Below, in pieces: positions 16,407 to 29,950 of a DNA stretch of 64,000 nt (within the stretch, counting starts at the first letter, position 1; the number at the start of each line of letters is the position of its first letter). The DNA is from Typha latifolia. Lineage: Eukaryota > Streptophyta > Magnoliopsida > Poales > Typhaceae. The position numbers were made by a program, and so were the translations under genes. A model generated the notes under the pieces. It ran no database searches. It was not told the origin of the DNA and was given only the letters and a program-made list of their open reading frames with translations. The stretch spans positions 767,001 to 831,000 of the forward strand of contig CM034112.1 in assembly GCA_019914945.1 (NCBI GenBank), in the 5' to 3' direction.

Positions 16407-18620
16407 ATGAGGAAGAAGAAGGGCGGATTCCTCTCCTTGCCGGTTCTCGCCGTGATTTTGATGATGGGTTTTGTTTATTACGCGACGGTGTTCGTCGTCT
16501 TGGGGGATTGGTTAGGGCTCGGATCGTCCCCTGGATTGGTCAACGCCGTAATATTTAGCTGGTTTGCGTTCATGTGCTTCGTTTCGTTCTTCGTCGCCGC
16601 ATTCACCGACCCCGGCGGGATCCCTTCGTCGTTTGCCCCCGAAATGGAGGATCCCCAAAGAGAGGTAATTTACAAAACTGTTGTTTCCGATGAAATTGTT
16701 GCTTGATATGGTCCATTATGATGATTTTTAGTACGAAAACTGATCATAATTTTTCAGTGGAACTATATGGAGATTATATTCCGCAATTCTCTAGAGGAGG
16801 ATCTATAAGTTTATACCAAAAGATCCTTGCAGAATGTTCGGCTGAATTGGTTATATTGTTTTGTTTGAAATTGAAATAAGATGGAAAAGGGGAAAAAAAA
16901 AGAATAATCTGGTTCTAAATCGAAGAACTGGGGCTGAAAAGCCTAAACTAATGCGGTTAATTTGAGAAAATTGTTTACATACCATGGATAGATTGCAATA
17001 AGTTACTTTGAGTTGGAAGGACTTATTTCAAGTACATAGTTTAAGTGTCATGTATAGTCTTGAAGGCAGCTCTGCCAACCAGGAGCTTCAGCTTTGTGAT
17101 ATAAAATTCTTCCATTAGTATGTTTTGTTTACTAAACATATCAAGAACTTTTACAATTTACTAAGCATATTTAGTCAGGAAAAATAAAGATCATATGTCT
17201 CTTCTTTGTTAACTAGGATAATGCCATTGAGCAATAGATGTTGTAGAAATGAAGCACACTGTACTGTACTTGCTAAGTGTTCATATGCTGTCCTAAAATT
17301 CATTTGATTTCCAGCATGGTGTAAATTCAAGATATTGTGGCAAGTGCCGTTTGTATAAACCTCCTCGATCACACCACTGTCGAGTTTGCAAAAGGTGTGT
17401 GTTAAAAATGGTAGGTACATCATGTTTTTCCTTTAGCCCTGTGCTTTCATCCATCTCTATATTCAGCTTTACTTTGTGAATGTAACATTTGTTGCAGGAT
17501 CATCATTGTGTGTGGATCAGCAATTGTGTGGGATATGGAAATTATAAGCCCTTCATCATTTTTGTCTTTCATGCAGCGATAGCATCCATATATTCTATGG
17601 TTTGTACATTTCTGTAAATGCAATATGATATTCTTGCTGTGACACTTATACCCATCCTTGTGTAATTTTCATTATTCTCTTGAATACCTAACAAAATATG
17701 AAAATAGTAACGATAATGGGTTAGATTTTGTCTGATCTTTTTAATTTTTCAGGTGATATTTACATGTGACATCTTTCAAAAGGATCATCATTTTGATGGA
17801 ATGTCACCAAAACTCTTTTATGTGAGTAGATTACATCATGATTTGCCATAATAAATGAAATTGATTGTACTGGACTCGGAATTTGTTTTTCTTCTTGGTC
17901 TTTATACTGATTATTAAGCCATCCTTCGAGTTATTTTTCGTACTTCCTGAGAAGCTTTAGTTTCCACTATGATTTTACAGTTGGTCTCAGCATATGTCCA
18001 TGTGGAAACTGAAATTATGCAAGCATCTTATCTTTAGCAGAGATTAATGATTGGATGCTGCATATTCTGCTCTACTAATTTCTTCGTGTGAGAAATGTAC
18101 TCTACTGATTGGAATACAGTTAAAGTCAACTTTTCTTTGCAGATTTCGTTTGGCTCTATCATGGTGTTTTTAAGCTTGACTTTAGGCTCTCTACTATGTT
18201 GGCACCTTTATCTCTTAGCCCATAACTTGACAACCATAGAGGTCGGGTACCTAATCTCAACTTCTTTGTTTCATTTTTAATCTTATCTCGACTATCTTTC
18301 ATGCTGTAATTATGTGTTCTTCTCCCATCAGTATCGAGAGGCTGTTAGAGCAAAATGGCTTGCAAAGAAAACTGGTCAGAATTACCGGCATCCTTTTGAT
18401 CTTGGTGTATATAACAATCTTGCCCTGGTAATAAATCTATGTTTTGGTGTTCTGTTAGTTCATGCATCTGGTTCACGTTTTGTATGAATGCAGCTGCACT
18501 GATATTATATACTCTCCTTGTGATGAACAGATTCTGGGTCCAAATATGTTGAAATGGCTTTGTCCTATAGCCATGAGCCATTTGAGAGATGGGACTCAAT
18601 TCCCAATTTCGAATGATTGA
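16407..18620 (+). CDS. DHHC-type protein S-acyltransferase (PAT15/PAT16-like)
   Basis: Transfers palmitate to cysteines of membrane-associated proteins, acting in endomembranes or the plasma membrane. Seven exons (16407-16664, 17315-17410, 17498-17599, 17753-17821, 18143-18241, 18332-18427, 18531-18620) all end on codon boundaries and give 269 residues. Seen: two N-terminal hydrophobic helices; the cysteine-rich domain with [14 protein letters not shown] and the catalytic DHHC (residues 119-122, Cys122); NCVGYGNY; two further helices; the TTIE form of the TTxE motif (205-208); and a C-terminal block [12 protein letters not shown]. The block order and the C-terminus match the small Arabidopsis PAT15/PAT16 group, as I recall it. 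The DHHC tetrad begins exactly at exon 3. Nothing is broken. Confidence 0.95.
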
Positions 18621-19244
18621 GAGCAGCCACTTCATGCATTTGTGCATTGGAAAATTCATGGTAGCTCAACACACACACGGTAGTTCAACTTCATCATTGA
18701 TTGGCACGTCGGAACGTTATTCTGGGTTTGATGAACGAGGATCTACTCAGTCCTTCCTGCCGTTACTTCTTATTCGTTTTGTGTAAATCCATAAATGCCA
18801 TCCTTTCCTGTATATCTTTTGGAAAATTTTCAGTTTCACAAGTTACATGCGGAACCATATAGAATAATATACTGATATATTATTTGTTAATTGTTATGTA
18901 TTTAATCAAAGTCGTCAATACAATCACTTCACTTATAGTTGTAAGTTTGCATATTTGTTGCACTTCAACTGAATGCACTTTAAAATATAATATTGAATTA
19001 TGAGGACGACTGGAATTAGATTCTTTTGAATTACTCGAGCAATTCTGACTTTAACAAGCATCAGTACCAATTTCAAGTTCAGAAGAAAGGCTTCACTTAA
19101 CTGATCCAAACGGAAACAGAGAATAATCTCGCGGTTATACTAATTGCTCCCTAATTACATGCCTAATACTTTAGAGGAACTACTGCAGTTCTTTCAGGGT
19201 ATTCTTAAATCAAACTCCAGGGGGTCAAATGGACCTCTACCTGC
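18621..19244. other. Convergent intergenic region
   Basis: 0.6 kb between the stop codons of the S-acyltransferase (+) and chaperonin (-) genes. It holds their 3' UTRs. No further feature seen. Confidence 0.55.
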
Positions 19245-22200
19245 TTAAATAGCTAGACCTTGAGGTGTACCACCGGAAGCCTTTGCCTTTGGCTTTGTCT
19301 TTTCCACCACAATGGCTTGAGTAGTTAGGACCATTCCAGCCACTGATGCAGCATTTTGCAAAGCACATCTTGTAACCTTTGCTGGATCGATGACTCCAGC
19401 TTCTACTAGATTTTCATACTCGTCAGACATCGCATTGTATCCGCTCTCCCAGACACTGTCAATGATCTTCTCTACTGCCACTTCTCCCTCCACTCCAGCA
19501 TTGTGAGCTATCAATGCCGCAGGTGCCACCAATGCCTGTGCAGTTTCCATCGGTTCATCAAAACCATTAAACATCAGAAAGAAAGCTGACTTTGAGCAGG
19601 ATATGTGATATTTAGAATCATTTATAAGAGTAAAGAATCTCACCTTCTGAATGATGTCTGCACCCAACCGCTCGTCTGAGTCTTCTATCTTCTCCTTGAT
19701 GGCAGGAACACAGGTGGAGAGGTGAACATAAGCGGCGCCTCCTCCAGGTACAATACCTTCCTCTATGGCAGCAAAAGTAGCATTCTTAGCATCCTCAATC
19801 CGAAGCTTGCGGTCCTCAAGCTCTGTCTCTGTTGCAGCGCCAACCTTTATAACTGCTACACCACCAGATAGTTTAGCAATCCTCTCGGCTAGTTTCTCAG
19901 AATCATAGACGGACTCTGTCTCTGCAAGCTCCTTCTTAATCTGGGCAATTCTGGCCTGGATCTCATCTTTGGTTGCTGCGTCTGCTATGATGGTCGTAGA
20001 GTTCTGAGAAATAGTGACTTTTCTTGCTATCCCAAGCTGCTCTACAGATATATCCTCTACCAACAAGCTTAGATCTTTGGCAAGTAACTCAGCTCCTAAG
20101 TAGACATAGATGAACTGTTAAGCACTCAACAATAAAAAGAAGATGAAATAAAAGCTTAGGAGGATGAGGATAAGCGAGCTGATAAGCAAGAACTAATCTC
20201 ATAAATCTTATACTAAACACAACATACAACTAAAGAAAGTCCACAGGAGAAATGGTGCACAAAAGTTATTATCCACTTCATCATACGTGATAGAAGTTCT
20301 CCTCAAGAATGAATGAATAAATAAGTGAATTCCAGAACCCAATCAGGAAAATAGAAGGTCACAATTAGTGTTTGTCCTAAATGACAAGTATTCTCCCATA
20401 TGAACACACAAATAGAGAGGAGAAGGCCTGTGCAAAAAGCTGGTCCCAGAATTCCTCACAACTAATTATTAGCAACAGAAAAAGATAGTAGGATTCAGTA
20501 AATGAGTAAAACATGGCAAAGACAAAGAAAGATAAAAATTGCATTGCACAATGCATCTAGGATCAATTTTAGAAATAGCATCCAACTCCTCTCAAAAAAC
20601 TGCCTCCAATATTACAGAAAGAACATCTAATTCACTTTTGTGACCTTTATCATTGTCAGTTACTGAGACAATTGAAATTGCATCAATCAATCATGTGCCA
20701 AGTGGTTATATTCCAATGAATCATATTACTAGCCTAAGCTACAACAAAACTAAATCATTATCCATAGATAGCCTGCAACAACCAAATCTTTAGTCTCAGC
20801 TATTCTGTGTCATCCATAGGTAGCCTAAGCATAGTAAACTTAATTCCATTGTAATGGATCTGAAGTTCTGGACTTTAACGTGATGAAGAAAGATCTAATA
20901 ATCATGAGCTATGTGTTTGCACCACAAAAAGATACAGTTCCAAGAATACACAAAATGAGACATACCTGTCAGAATGGCAATGTCCTGAAGGAGCGCCTTC
21001 CGTCTTTCACCAAAGCCAGGTGCTTTGATAGCAGCGACATTCAAGATGCCACGTAACTTGTTCACAACAAGTGTTGCCAAAGCCTCACCAGTTACATCCT
21101 CGGCAATAATGAGGAGGGGCGCTCTCAACTGCGTAGCCTTCTCCAATAGAGGAATAATTTCTTTAATAGTAGAAATCTTCTGATCTGTCACCAACACTCT
21201 GGCGTTTTCAAATTCCACAATCAACTTCTCAAGGTTCGTGACAAATTGCGGGGAGATATAACCCCTATCAATCTGCAAAAAATTTGTTTCACCCATGAGA
21301 ATCACCAGAGAATAAAGACAGCCTTGAATACAGCAGCAAGAAGCAGACCTCCATGCCTTCTTCAACATCAACGGTTGTTTCAAATGACGAGGAAGACTCA
21401 ATCGAGAGAACACCATCAGGGCCAACTTTATCAATAGCATCAGCGATCATCTCACCGACAGTTTCATCATTACCAGCTGAAATGGTTGCAATAGCTGAAA
21501 CAAGAAAGAAAAATGTCAACTTGTGTCCTTTTCTTTAGTCGAAAGATACCATGCAATGAATTATATCTACAACAACCAAAAATGATACCTTTGATATCTC
21601 CTCTACCCTTAACAGGCCGGGCTTTCTTTTCGAGTTCATCAACTAAACCCTGCACAGTCTTATCAATACCCTTCTTGATGGAAACAGGATTCGCACCAGA
21701 AGTAACACTTAACAAACCCAACTTAATAATTTCACGAGCAAGAACACACGCAGTAGTAGTCCCGTCTCCAGCTGAGTCATTAGTTTTGCTAGCAACCTTT
21801 CAAAACAAACGATTTACTCCTCTATTCCATACTATTTACCATAAGAAAGGGAGGAAAAAAAAAGAAGCATCATTACACAAAATTCCCTACCTCCCTTATC
21901 AAGGCAGCACCGGCATTCTCCATCGGATCGGCCAGCTCGATAGCACGAGCGATCGTGACACCATCGTTAACCACCTTAGGGTTCCCATACTCATCCAACA
22001 CAACATTCCTACCTTTGAATGATTATAAAAACATTTTTAGAACAAAATAAGCTACAGTTTCTTGGTTTATGACAAAATTTCGCACCTCTCGGGCCGAGTG
22101 TGACGCCGACGGCGTCGGCGAGCTTCTCGACTCCGGATTGGAGAGCGGATCTGGATTTCTGGTCGAAGGCGATCTCCTTTGCCTTGGCGCGAACCGACAG

Positions 22201-22308
22201 CTGCCGGTAGCTGGATCCTCCCGATCTCTGCCCCAACCCGAAGCGCCTCCTTAGGTTAGACTGTTAAATGCATCAAAGACCAGCAAATGGATCAGAGTAA
22301 CCGCAAAG

Positions 22309-22364
<56 letters not shown>

Positions 22365-22409
22365 ACGAGGGGAGAGAAGAGAAGCGGAGGAGATAGCATG
22401 CGATGCCAT
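19245..22409 (-). CDS. CPN60A: Chloroplast chaperonin-60 subunit alpha (RuBisCO large-subunit-binding protein)
   Basis: Group I chaperonin of the chloroplast stroma, forming mixed 14-mers with the beta subunit and folding imported and plastid-made proteins including RbcL. Eight exons on the minus strand (22409-22362, 22260-22086, 22012-21891, 21796-21589, 21494-21349, 21272-20966, 20095-19644, 19535-19245) give 582 residues; Arabidopsis alpha has 586. Exon 1 and the start of exon 2 encode a Ser/Arg-rich transit peptide ([16 protein letters not shown], then [10 protein letters not shown]). The mature part starts near [15 protein letters not shown]. Seen: [13 protein letters not shown], the nucleotide-binding [40 protein letters not shown], and a tail with KPKAKASGG. 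The tail and the ATTTA/ALQNA blocks fit alpha rather than beta. Intron 1 is only 101 bp and half of it is a GA/CT microsatellite. Confidence 0.96.
22311..22360. repeat. (GA)25 microsatellite inside CPN60 alpha intron 1
   Basis: Fifty bases of pure GA (CT on the coding strand). It begins immediately after the 5' splice site at 22361, so the donor reads CAG|GTCTCTCT. It makes up half of the 101-bp intron. Confidence 0.95.
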
Positions 22410-23391
22410 TCGAGCAAAAGAATTGAGAGAGAGATTCCGATGCGATTGTGGAATTGATTCAAGGAAAAGGTGGTGGTCAGTAGCAGCAGGAGTACTGCGG
22501 CTGGCGGAGACGAAGAGGAGGAGCTTCTAGAAGATTCGTAGCTCTCGATGCTTCGGTAGTGTGGGAGAAGGCGGGTTTTAGGGTTCGGCGTACGTTAACT
22601 AACATGCGCTAACATGTTAGCCCAGAGATTGTTGGGTCCAGCCCGCTCATGTTCTCATCTAAAATTTTCGGCCTAACAAAATGTAGCCCAGGAGTAAAAA
22701 GACCTGGATCAGTTACTTTCCCGTCTGTATATTTTTCAGGCCAACCTTTTGTCATTTGCCGCTAGATAGAATAAAGTTCTAGTTGGGGCCTATATAATAA
22801 AAGGCCCAGTAATTAGGGTCAATTAAGAGCAACAAGATCCATTAGCCGATTACATATGTGGATCCAACCGGTTTGTTTTAAACCCGGTCCAATTGGACAA
22901 GATCATAGCCACATCCGAAGTCTCTAAAACCAATTTGGACCGTCCACACTCGAACGCTTTCTTTTGCCGCCAATGCTAAAACTGTGAAAGCAAATGCAAG
23001 GACATTGGTAGATAGTTGGCAAAGAGTGGAAGAGTACGATACGGACAGAAGAAAGGATAAAGCTAGTTGAGCCAAACCCAATTCTAGTCAAACATAACTA
23101 TAGTACAAATGGGTCAGCTGTATAGTTGAACTTTCGGGCTCTGATACACGTTTAAATCCTGATATTAGAAAAGGCACAGGCCACGCCAATACCAAATATA
23201 TTGCCATCTTCATGCATTTGCAGATATAATATCACCAAAACAACATTCATGGAAACAACAAATAAATGTCAAAGGCCGCGTGCCATAAGGCATGAACAAG
23301 CTTTATGCAGAACAAAATGGACAACAGAGGGCATATGCCTCACTCAGCAAATCAGACAAGCAAAGGCTGTTGTTATGGTTCTGTTGATCCT
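22410..23391. other. CPN60 alpha promoter and OTU-gene 3' flank
   Basis: About 1 kb. Between 22620 and 22810 there are several GGGCC or AGCCCA elements, including GGCCCA at 22803-22808 (TGGGCC on the minus strand) beside an AT-rich run CCTATATAATAAAAGG. This is the composition expected of a housekeeping promoter with TCP/site II boxes. The right half should be the 3' UTR of the OTU gene. No coding region seen. Confidence 0.5.
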
Positions 23392-26300
23392 TTAGCGCTT
23401 ATTTCCAAAGTGCCACCACCTCTTCTTTTTCTTTCTTTGAGAGGTCGGCAAATCTGCGAATAATGTAGCCAAGAGCATGCTTTAGACAACCAGACATTAA
23501 GTATATTGTTTCTCAACATTAGCTAGTCTGAATCACTTTATCTACTAATCATATATCATGAACCACACTGTTCAGCTTTCTACAATTCAACCAGTAACAC
23601 TTTTCAGTTTGAACATATGATTGAGTTCTTTACTCACCCCCTTCGGGATATATTGAGTTGTAGTGTACCTCTGCCCAGAAGCTCAAGAATATGACTGCAA
23701 AATAGAAACTTATTTTAGAACTAGATGATTGTGCAGAGAAATGGAAATGAATAGGGGTAATTATGCTTTCAGACTATGCAGCATATATTACAAAAAGGAA
23801 GTGCACACATCAAAGTGTTACAAATTTCAGATTTCACATAAGGAGATCCTGCCTATGTAAATGTTATGGGATGCTATTGTTTAGCTAGTTCTGCCTCAAA
23901 TACAATATACAGCTGAAACCAACCATTTGGAGCGTACCTCGCTTAGACTTCTGAATGTTTGGCAGGATTTCGATGTAACAAGTATCTTTGAATGATGTTA
24001 TAACAAAAATTTTGACACCATACTGCAGAAGATCAATAAGATGAAAGATTATTCAAGGGTCCCAGTATATATGCACATTAGTTACATGGGGGAAAACACA
24101 TGTTACCAATTACTGAAAGTTGTGCAATAGGAGGAAAAAAGTATTCATTGAACAGAACAACTTGATAGTGCAGTAGAGGTAATAAAAATGCAAATATGTG
24201 ATTAGATATACTGATTGGGCTTAAACTTAAACAAGGGTGCTATCAGGAAAGTTTCAAGGAAATGCAGGACTAGAGTTGAAAGAACAACAAGGCAGGGTAC
24301 CAACAGTTAATGTTGGGTGCCAAACGACAATTACTAATGCACACTATTAAGATTGAAGTATCTTGTCCAAAATAGAAGGTCCTGGAAATAAGAGGATGAA
24401 GCCATAAATCTCCTGCAACCCAAAAGTATCTTTTTCTACCTGTACCTATTAAATTAGATAAGTCTCACAATCAAGTCATGCCTGAACTACGACAAGCTTC
24501 AGGACTATGGCAGCAGGGAAAGGTTTCCTGACTTCCTCCTTAAAGTAAACAAGATTTAATTGTAAAGAATATGGTTGCATTAAGGAATATGAAAGGGGAA
24601 TACTAGGCTTAAGACAGAGTAGAAAGCATACCGAGTCTGCAGCTGCCTGTAAGGTTACATGATCACCCCACTCGCCACTTCTGCTTTACATGAATGCAAC
24701 TAATATATTACGAAAACATATTTCCAAACAGCACCAGAATCATACAAGTATTTCACAGAAAAAGAGCGTACTGTGAGAGCTTTTTCAAATAGTCACCATA
24801 TGCCATGGGAACATATCCTTCGTAGATCTCGGGATGAGACTCAAGCTGGAAGGAGAGGGTATGTTAGAGTTAAGCATGACAAATTCAGACTCACAATAAA
24901 GTAGAAAAAGTAATAATGGAAAATGTGCATAAGAATAGTAACAGTACTGACTCTGAAGAACTGACCTGATTAATTACTTGCTGCCTGACAAATTTGTGAT
25001 GTTCAGGACTACGGTAGAATTGATCAGATAGTGCTCGAAACTGCATAATTTAAGGATATGAGAAGTCATGTTAGTTGAGAGACCAAAAAGAAAACAGAAG
25101 AAGTTTCAGAAAAAAAAAACTTCATTTCAGAAAATGGAAAGCCAGAAAATACATACTGTTGTTATGGCTTAAAAGTTCAAGATTGTGTAGATATATCAAA
25201 AGGAAAGAAAAGACCATTGACTATTGAGATAGTACTTCAGCAGGTTATCATTAATAGAAGAAATAGATAGGAAGATTGAATAGTACCCTTGCTGGAAATA
25301 TAATTTCTCAAAGACCATTGTCTAATAAACCATGGAGTAAACTTGAATTTGCTTGCATACTAAATGAGACAAGCTAAGCAGAACTATTTCAGTATACTTC
25401 AAGACCTAGAACGGTTTTTGACTAATGAAAGTGAAGAAAAAGAAGAAAAGAGCTCATAAAAGCATGTATTATATCGTTGTATTAATATACATCCAAAACT
25501 GTTCCTTTGTAATCTATAATTTGAAAAGTGCAATTATTATCAGACCAAGCATGCATAAATTTATCCATGACCATTTAATTTGTTTCCAGGCTTTAATAAT
25601 TGTTCTCTATGATACACATATAATAACTAAAAGGAAATGATCATGCAACTAACCTGACAGTTCCCATCTCCCTGGACCTTAAGCTCAACTAGATCATACA
25701 ATCGTAACCTACAGAAGTAGTATATAACATCAGAAAATAATATCCAGAAAGGATATACAGAGATTGAGTCATTAAATGATGGTCATAACAACATCCGCAA
25801 TCTTCATCCTAGATATATGAGGTAAACTAGATAAAACCTTACAACTCAATTTCTCATGTAAAGGGCTGAGGGCAATATCACTTTCTAGCTGCACTGAAGT
25901 GCCAATGAATATATAATATAAATATTAGGTAGAACAATATAATAATCCATCACCAGTATTAATTACTCAGGAAAAGCTTTGTTCCCTTATGAACCAATCA
26001 AATAGTAGATCTTCCTAAAACTGTAACTGTGGTGAATAGAGTTAATGCTTGCCAAGGTCATCTCTCTCATGAGTGAATCCACAGAGAAGCATTAGAAAAT
26101 TGGCGTGTTATACCTGGATCTTGAAAGAACTCTTAACCCGAGGAAATTTTTCTGAAAACCAAAATTTCTGACAAAACTTAGTCCATGACTGGTTAGATCA
26201 TAGTCAGACAAGACAGGCACAAAAGGCCCTGATCGAGGATTGTTTGGGCTTTTCATTTAGTTCTGTATTGATCTATTGCTAATCGCTCAATATAAAGAGT

Positions 26301-28154
26301 CATGACAACTACAACTCAATAATTTTATATATTGCTCCACATTACCTTTAGATGCCAGAAGTTATAAACTTTTCTGGTCGATTTTTTCGAGTAAAAGGAA
26401 AGGCTGAATATTGTATCCATTGTAAAATCTTATGATAATCATCAATGGATCAACAGATGAAAGCATCTAGCTCTTATTCTTCAACTAGAATTGAAGACCT
26501 AAAACATCAACTTGAAGATTAACTCTGACTTATGACATACATGTCATTACATGAAAGATTCCAAGAATTTCACTTCGAATTCTGGACCATGTTTGCCAAA
26601 ATCATCTTTGCCAGAATTTGAACTCCTTTATAGGAATCCAACCTTTGTCTTCATGAAAAACAGAACTCTGCATGTCCACCACCAAGCAATGACATAAGTC
26701 TCCCTCAACTTACCGTTTTCCTAAATATTCTAGGGCCAACTAAATCCAAAAGTTAAGAAATTGTAGAAACTGTGAAGCTAAAGGCCAAGCTTCCTATAAC
26801 AGTAGAGTATGACTATAAAATATTTATTTCTAGTTAAGGAGATTGTTATGGAATTACTTTTAAACTGTTCATGTCATGAGAAGTCATACCTGTCTATCAG
26901 CCTTTGATGATCTGAAGTGGCTTCATCAACAGAAGGAATTTCTCCATTGATCCTAGGAACATGCTGCACAAAAGAAGCATTTAGTGTTTTGCAGAAAATA
27001 TGCAAATTCAATAGTAAAGTTTTATCAGAAGTGAATAAAATATATAAAAGTGGGATGGATACTGCAGGTTGAAGGATATGTACAACTGATATTTTATATG
27101 ATCAGAAGTGAAATATTACCACCATAGGACCACAGAGTAGTTAACACGGTAACAGGATATCTAGAACCTGGAAGTACACGATCCATATTTTAGAACAAAA
27201 GTCTACAAGGTGCATAAAGTATCAGCATGTGCGTAGATGCTGCAGTACTAGAAATTATTCTGTAACAAATTATAGTGATTACAGTTCAGCTATAGTAATT
27301 GGAAAAAAGAAGAAGAAGATTAATCATTCTAAAATGTCATATCACAATTGAGAAATCAAAGATTATATTATCCAGATGGTCACATGACATGAAGAAAAGA
27401 AAGTACAGAAGTTGTTCTCTGTCCTCAGGGAGCATTATAAGGACTGTGGACAGATAAATGATAGCTTTCATGAGCATACAGACCAAATTTGCACCTTTCA
27501 CATTTCTCTATGCAATTAATAGTTGGGAAAGACATTCTTAAAAAATCCATGCTATATCTAATACTTACGGGAATCGGAACCATCTGATTCAACCTTTTTC
27601 CCACTTCACCATCAATTTCAGAAAAATCATCTGCAAGCTCTAATGACCATTCCTCTCCTTCGAATGAATTTTCACCAGGACTTGAACATGAACTGGAGGG
27701 TTCCATATCATCTGCCTCTTCATCACCACCTTCAATTCCTAAATATAGGTTCGTATTACAAAAACAATTAGAGTCCAAGAGGAGATAACTATATACTATG
27801 ATAGGCAAACTCTTAGTATCTGAGTACCTGAACTATAGTTCCTCATAGATGGGCCAAACCAATCATTTGCAATTCTGGACACGCGCATATGTTCTTCATC
27901 GGCTTGTGAAGACCCAGATACTTCTGCAACAGCAAGTTGCAGAAAAATCTTCTTGAGTAGCATGTGCAATAATTGCATTATTCTCAATAAGACAATAGTC
28001 TCATAGCAAAATTACCTTCTCTAGCATAACTGCTATCATAGTAATTTGTATCATTTTGAATAGTTCCTCCACAGTAAGCAAAGTTTGAAAATGGGTCTGG
28101 AAAAGGGTCAAATGTCCACTGAAGAACATCTTGATCTTGCTCGTACATAATCAT
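23392..28154 (-). CDS. OTU-domain cysteine protease (deubiquitinase, plant OTU9/OTU10-like)
   Basis: Cleaves ubiquitin from substrates. Eleven exons were traced from splice sites: 28154-28016, 27923-27828, 27738-27569, 26963-26890, 25708-25654, 25040-24966, 24845-24772, 24680-24632, 24022-23938, 23694-23638, 23453-23392. They keep one frame and give 311 residues. The N-terminal third is acidic and low in complexity (GGDEEADDMEPSSS). The OTU domain follows: LRLYDLVELKVQGDGNCQ with Asp174 and catalytic Cys177, FRALSDQFYRSPEHHKFVR, SGEWGDHVTLQAAADS, and the catalytic-His block FWAEVHYNSIYPEG (His283, Asn285). A basic tail RKKKKRWWHFGNKR ends it. This architecture matches the plant OTU9-OTU12 group. 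All catalytic residues are present. Exons are small and scattered, so automated prediction could easily miss some. The paralogue number is uncertain. Confidence 0.93.
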
Positions 28155-29845
28155 GAGCTGCAGTTACTCTCTTCCAGGATAATTTTGTGCAGCAAAGACT
28201 AGATAGTAACCCTGACAAACTTTTTTATATTCTTGATCAAGTTTACTTTTCAGTCACCATCTGGTGTAGTCAGAATCATTCCCTGACATAAATGAAATTT
28301 AGCTTCAAAATATGGGAAAATGCAATCCATGAATTTCCACCGTAAGAGGAAAGTCATACTGAGTTACATACATGTGACTAGGATGATAATAAAAAAATGA
28401 ATCAATAGATTACTCGAAACCCTATGATTCATTGATCTCCCTAAAAGTCACTATTAAATCATTAAATAACATTTTTATGAGCTGATATTTCTTACACCAT
28501 CTACCAATATAGTTTATAAGAATAAAATAGATAGACCCAAGATCTTAAATCAGGGATTCATCTACAAAGCCTTCCTATATATTTGAAAAGTAGATGACCA
28601 ATCAAGTTAACAAAACAAGGTAATACACGCATAATGTTCATAGTCATGAGGCAGCACTCTGGTGCTAAGAGTCCCAGTGCCAACTATGGGTTAAATTGAT
28701 AAAAGACATCAATTAAAAGACCATGGTGAGAAGTGTGTAATTGCTAAATCAGAAGAGGGGAGTGGGCTTCCTTACGAGCTGCATAGATTGTTCTGACTCA
28801 ACAATTTGTTACTATGTAAGATCCCATAAAACAAAGCATGCCTCTTGAATACTCTCCCCCGAGAAAAACGTTGGCCTAAGTAACGATGGTTGCGTCCATA
28901 GTTAAAAGGACAGTACGTACCAAAAAGATGCTGGATGATGAGCCCGATGCTTTCCAAAGAAAACCTAGGGATATTAATTGCTTAACTGGTAAGCCTAGCA
29001 GGAAAAGGTAACTAAACTGATCCACTTTTCGCCTTTTTTGCAAAAGAAGCATCAAGAATTAGCTTAAACATGATCCACTGGTCCTCTATACATTTCCTAA
29101 GCATTTCCTCTCAAATTTTGCATCTGCAACTGAATCTGTTCAAGATGCATGTCACCATGTCGATGTTTGAACACCACTATGACTAATTTCAACTATGAAA
29201 TGATATAGCTCTACGAAAACAAGCATCGTGATACAACCGGATAGCATTTCAGATCATCCGAACTCTCCAAATTCTCCAGATCTAGTTAGAGGCTCATCTA
29301 TCGGGAGGAATCAAAACAAGCTACATTCCACAAAGTTCAAATCTACCATCACATCAGACAACGATCGCATCAGAACTAATAACTAATCTAGAAGTGAAGC
29401 ACAGCTACAATTCGAACTCCATAACTGCATCCAGACAAGAAAACATCACAGAAAACAAATCTTCTAGGGGGGGAAGAAAGAAGCAAAACTAAATGTAAAG
29501 CTACTCCAAGATCGAATTATAAATTTAAAAAAAAAATCACAATAAGCGATATTAGACAAAGATCGGTCAATAAAAAACCACTAATGATCCATCGAGATCC
29601 AGCATTATTACATCAATCCCGCCATTCGAGAATGAACCAAATTACAGCACTACGATGGCCAAATTCCGTTGAACTTACTTCAGATCGAAGCAAAGCTAGA
29701 GGAGAATCTCTATCGAGAGAGAGAGAGAGAGAGAAGAAATAACAAAGCGGCTCCGAGACGCCACAGAGGAATGAATTGAGCTCGCTCGCAAAGTGAGAGC
29801 CAAGAAATAACCGCGACTCAAGAGAAAGAGATAGAAACAAATAGT

Positions 29846-29895
<50 letters not shown>

Positions 29896-29950
29896 TCTTT
29901 GCGGACGTCACGGGCTAAATAAGACCTGAGCAAAACCGTAGCGGCGCAGA
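28155..29950 (-). other. 5'-UTR intron and first exon of the OTU gene
   Basis: On the minus strand a CT-rich leader at about 29900-29679 ends in a GTAAGT donor at 29678. A CAG acceptor at 28160-28158 lies three bases before the start codon. A 5'-UTR intron of about 1.5 kb is the simplest reading. A (GA)n microsatellite lies at about 29850-29892. No other coding sequence is supported. Confidence 0.5.
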
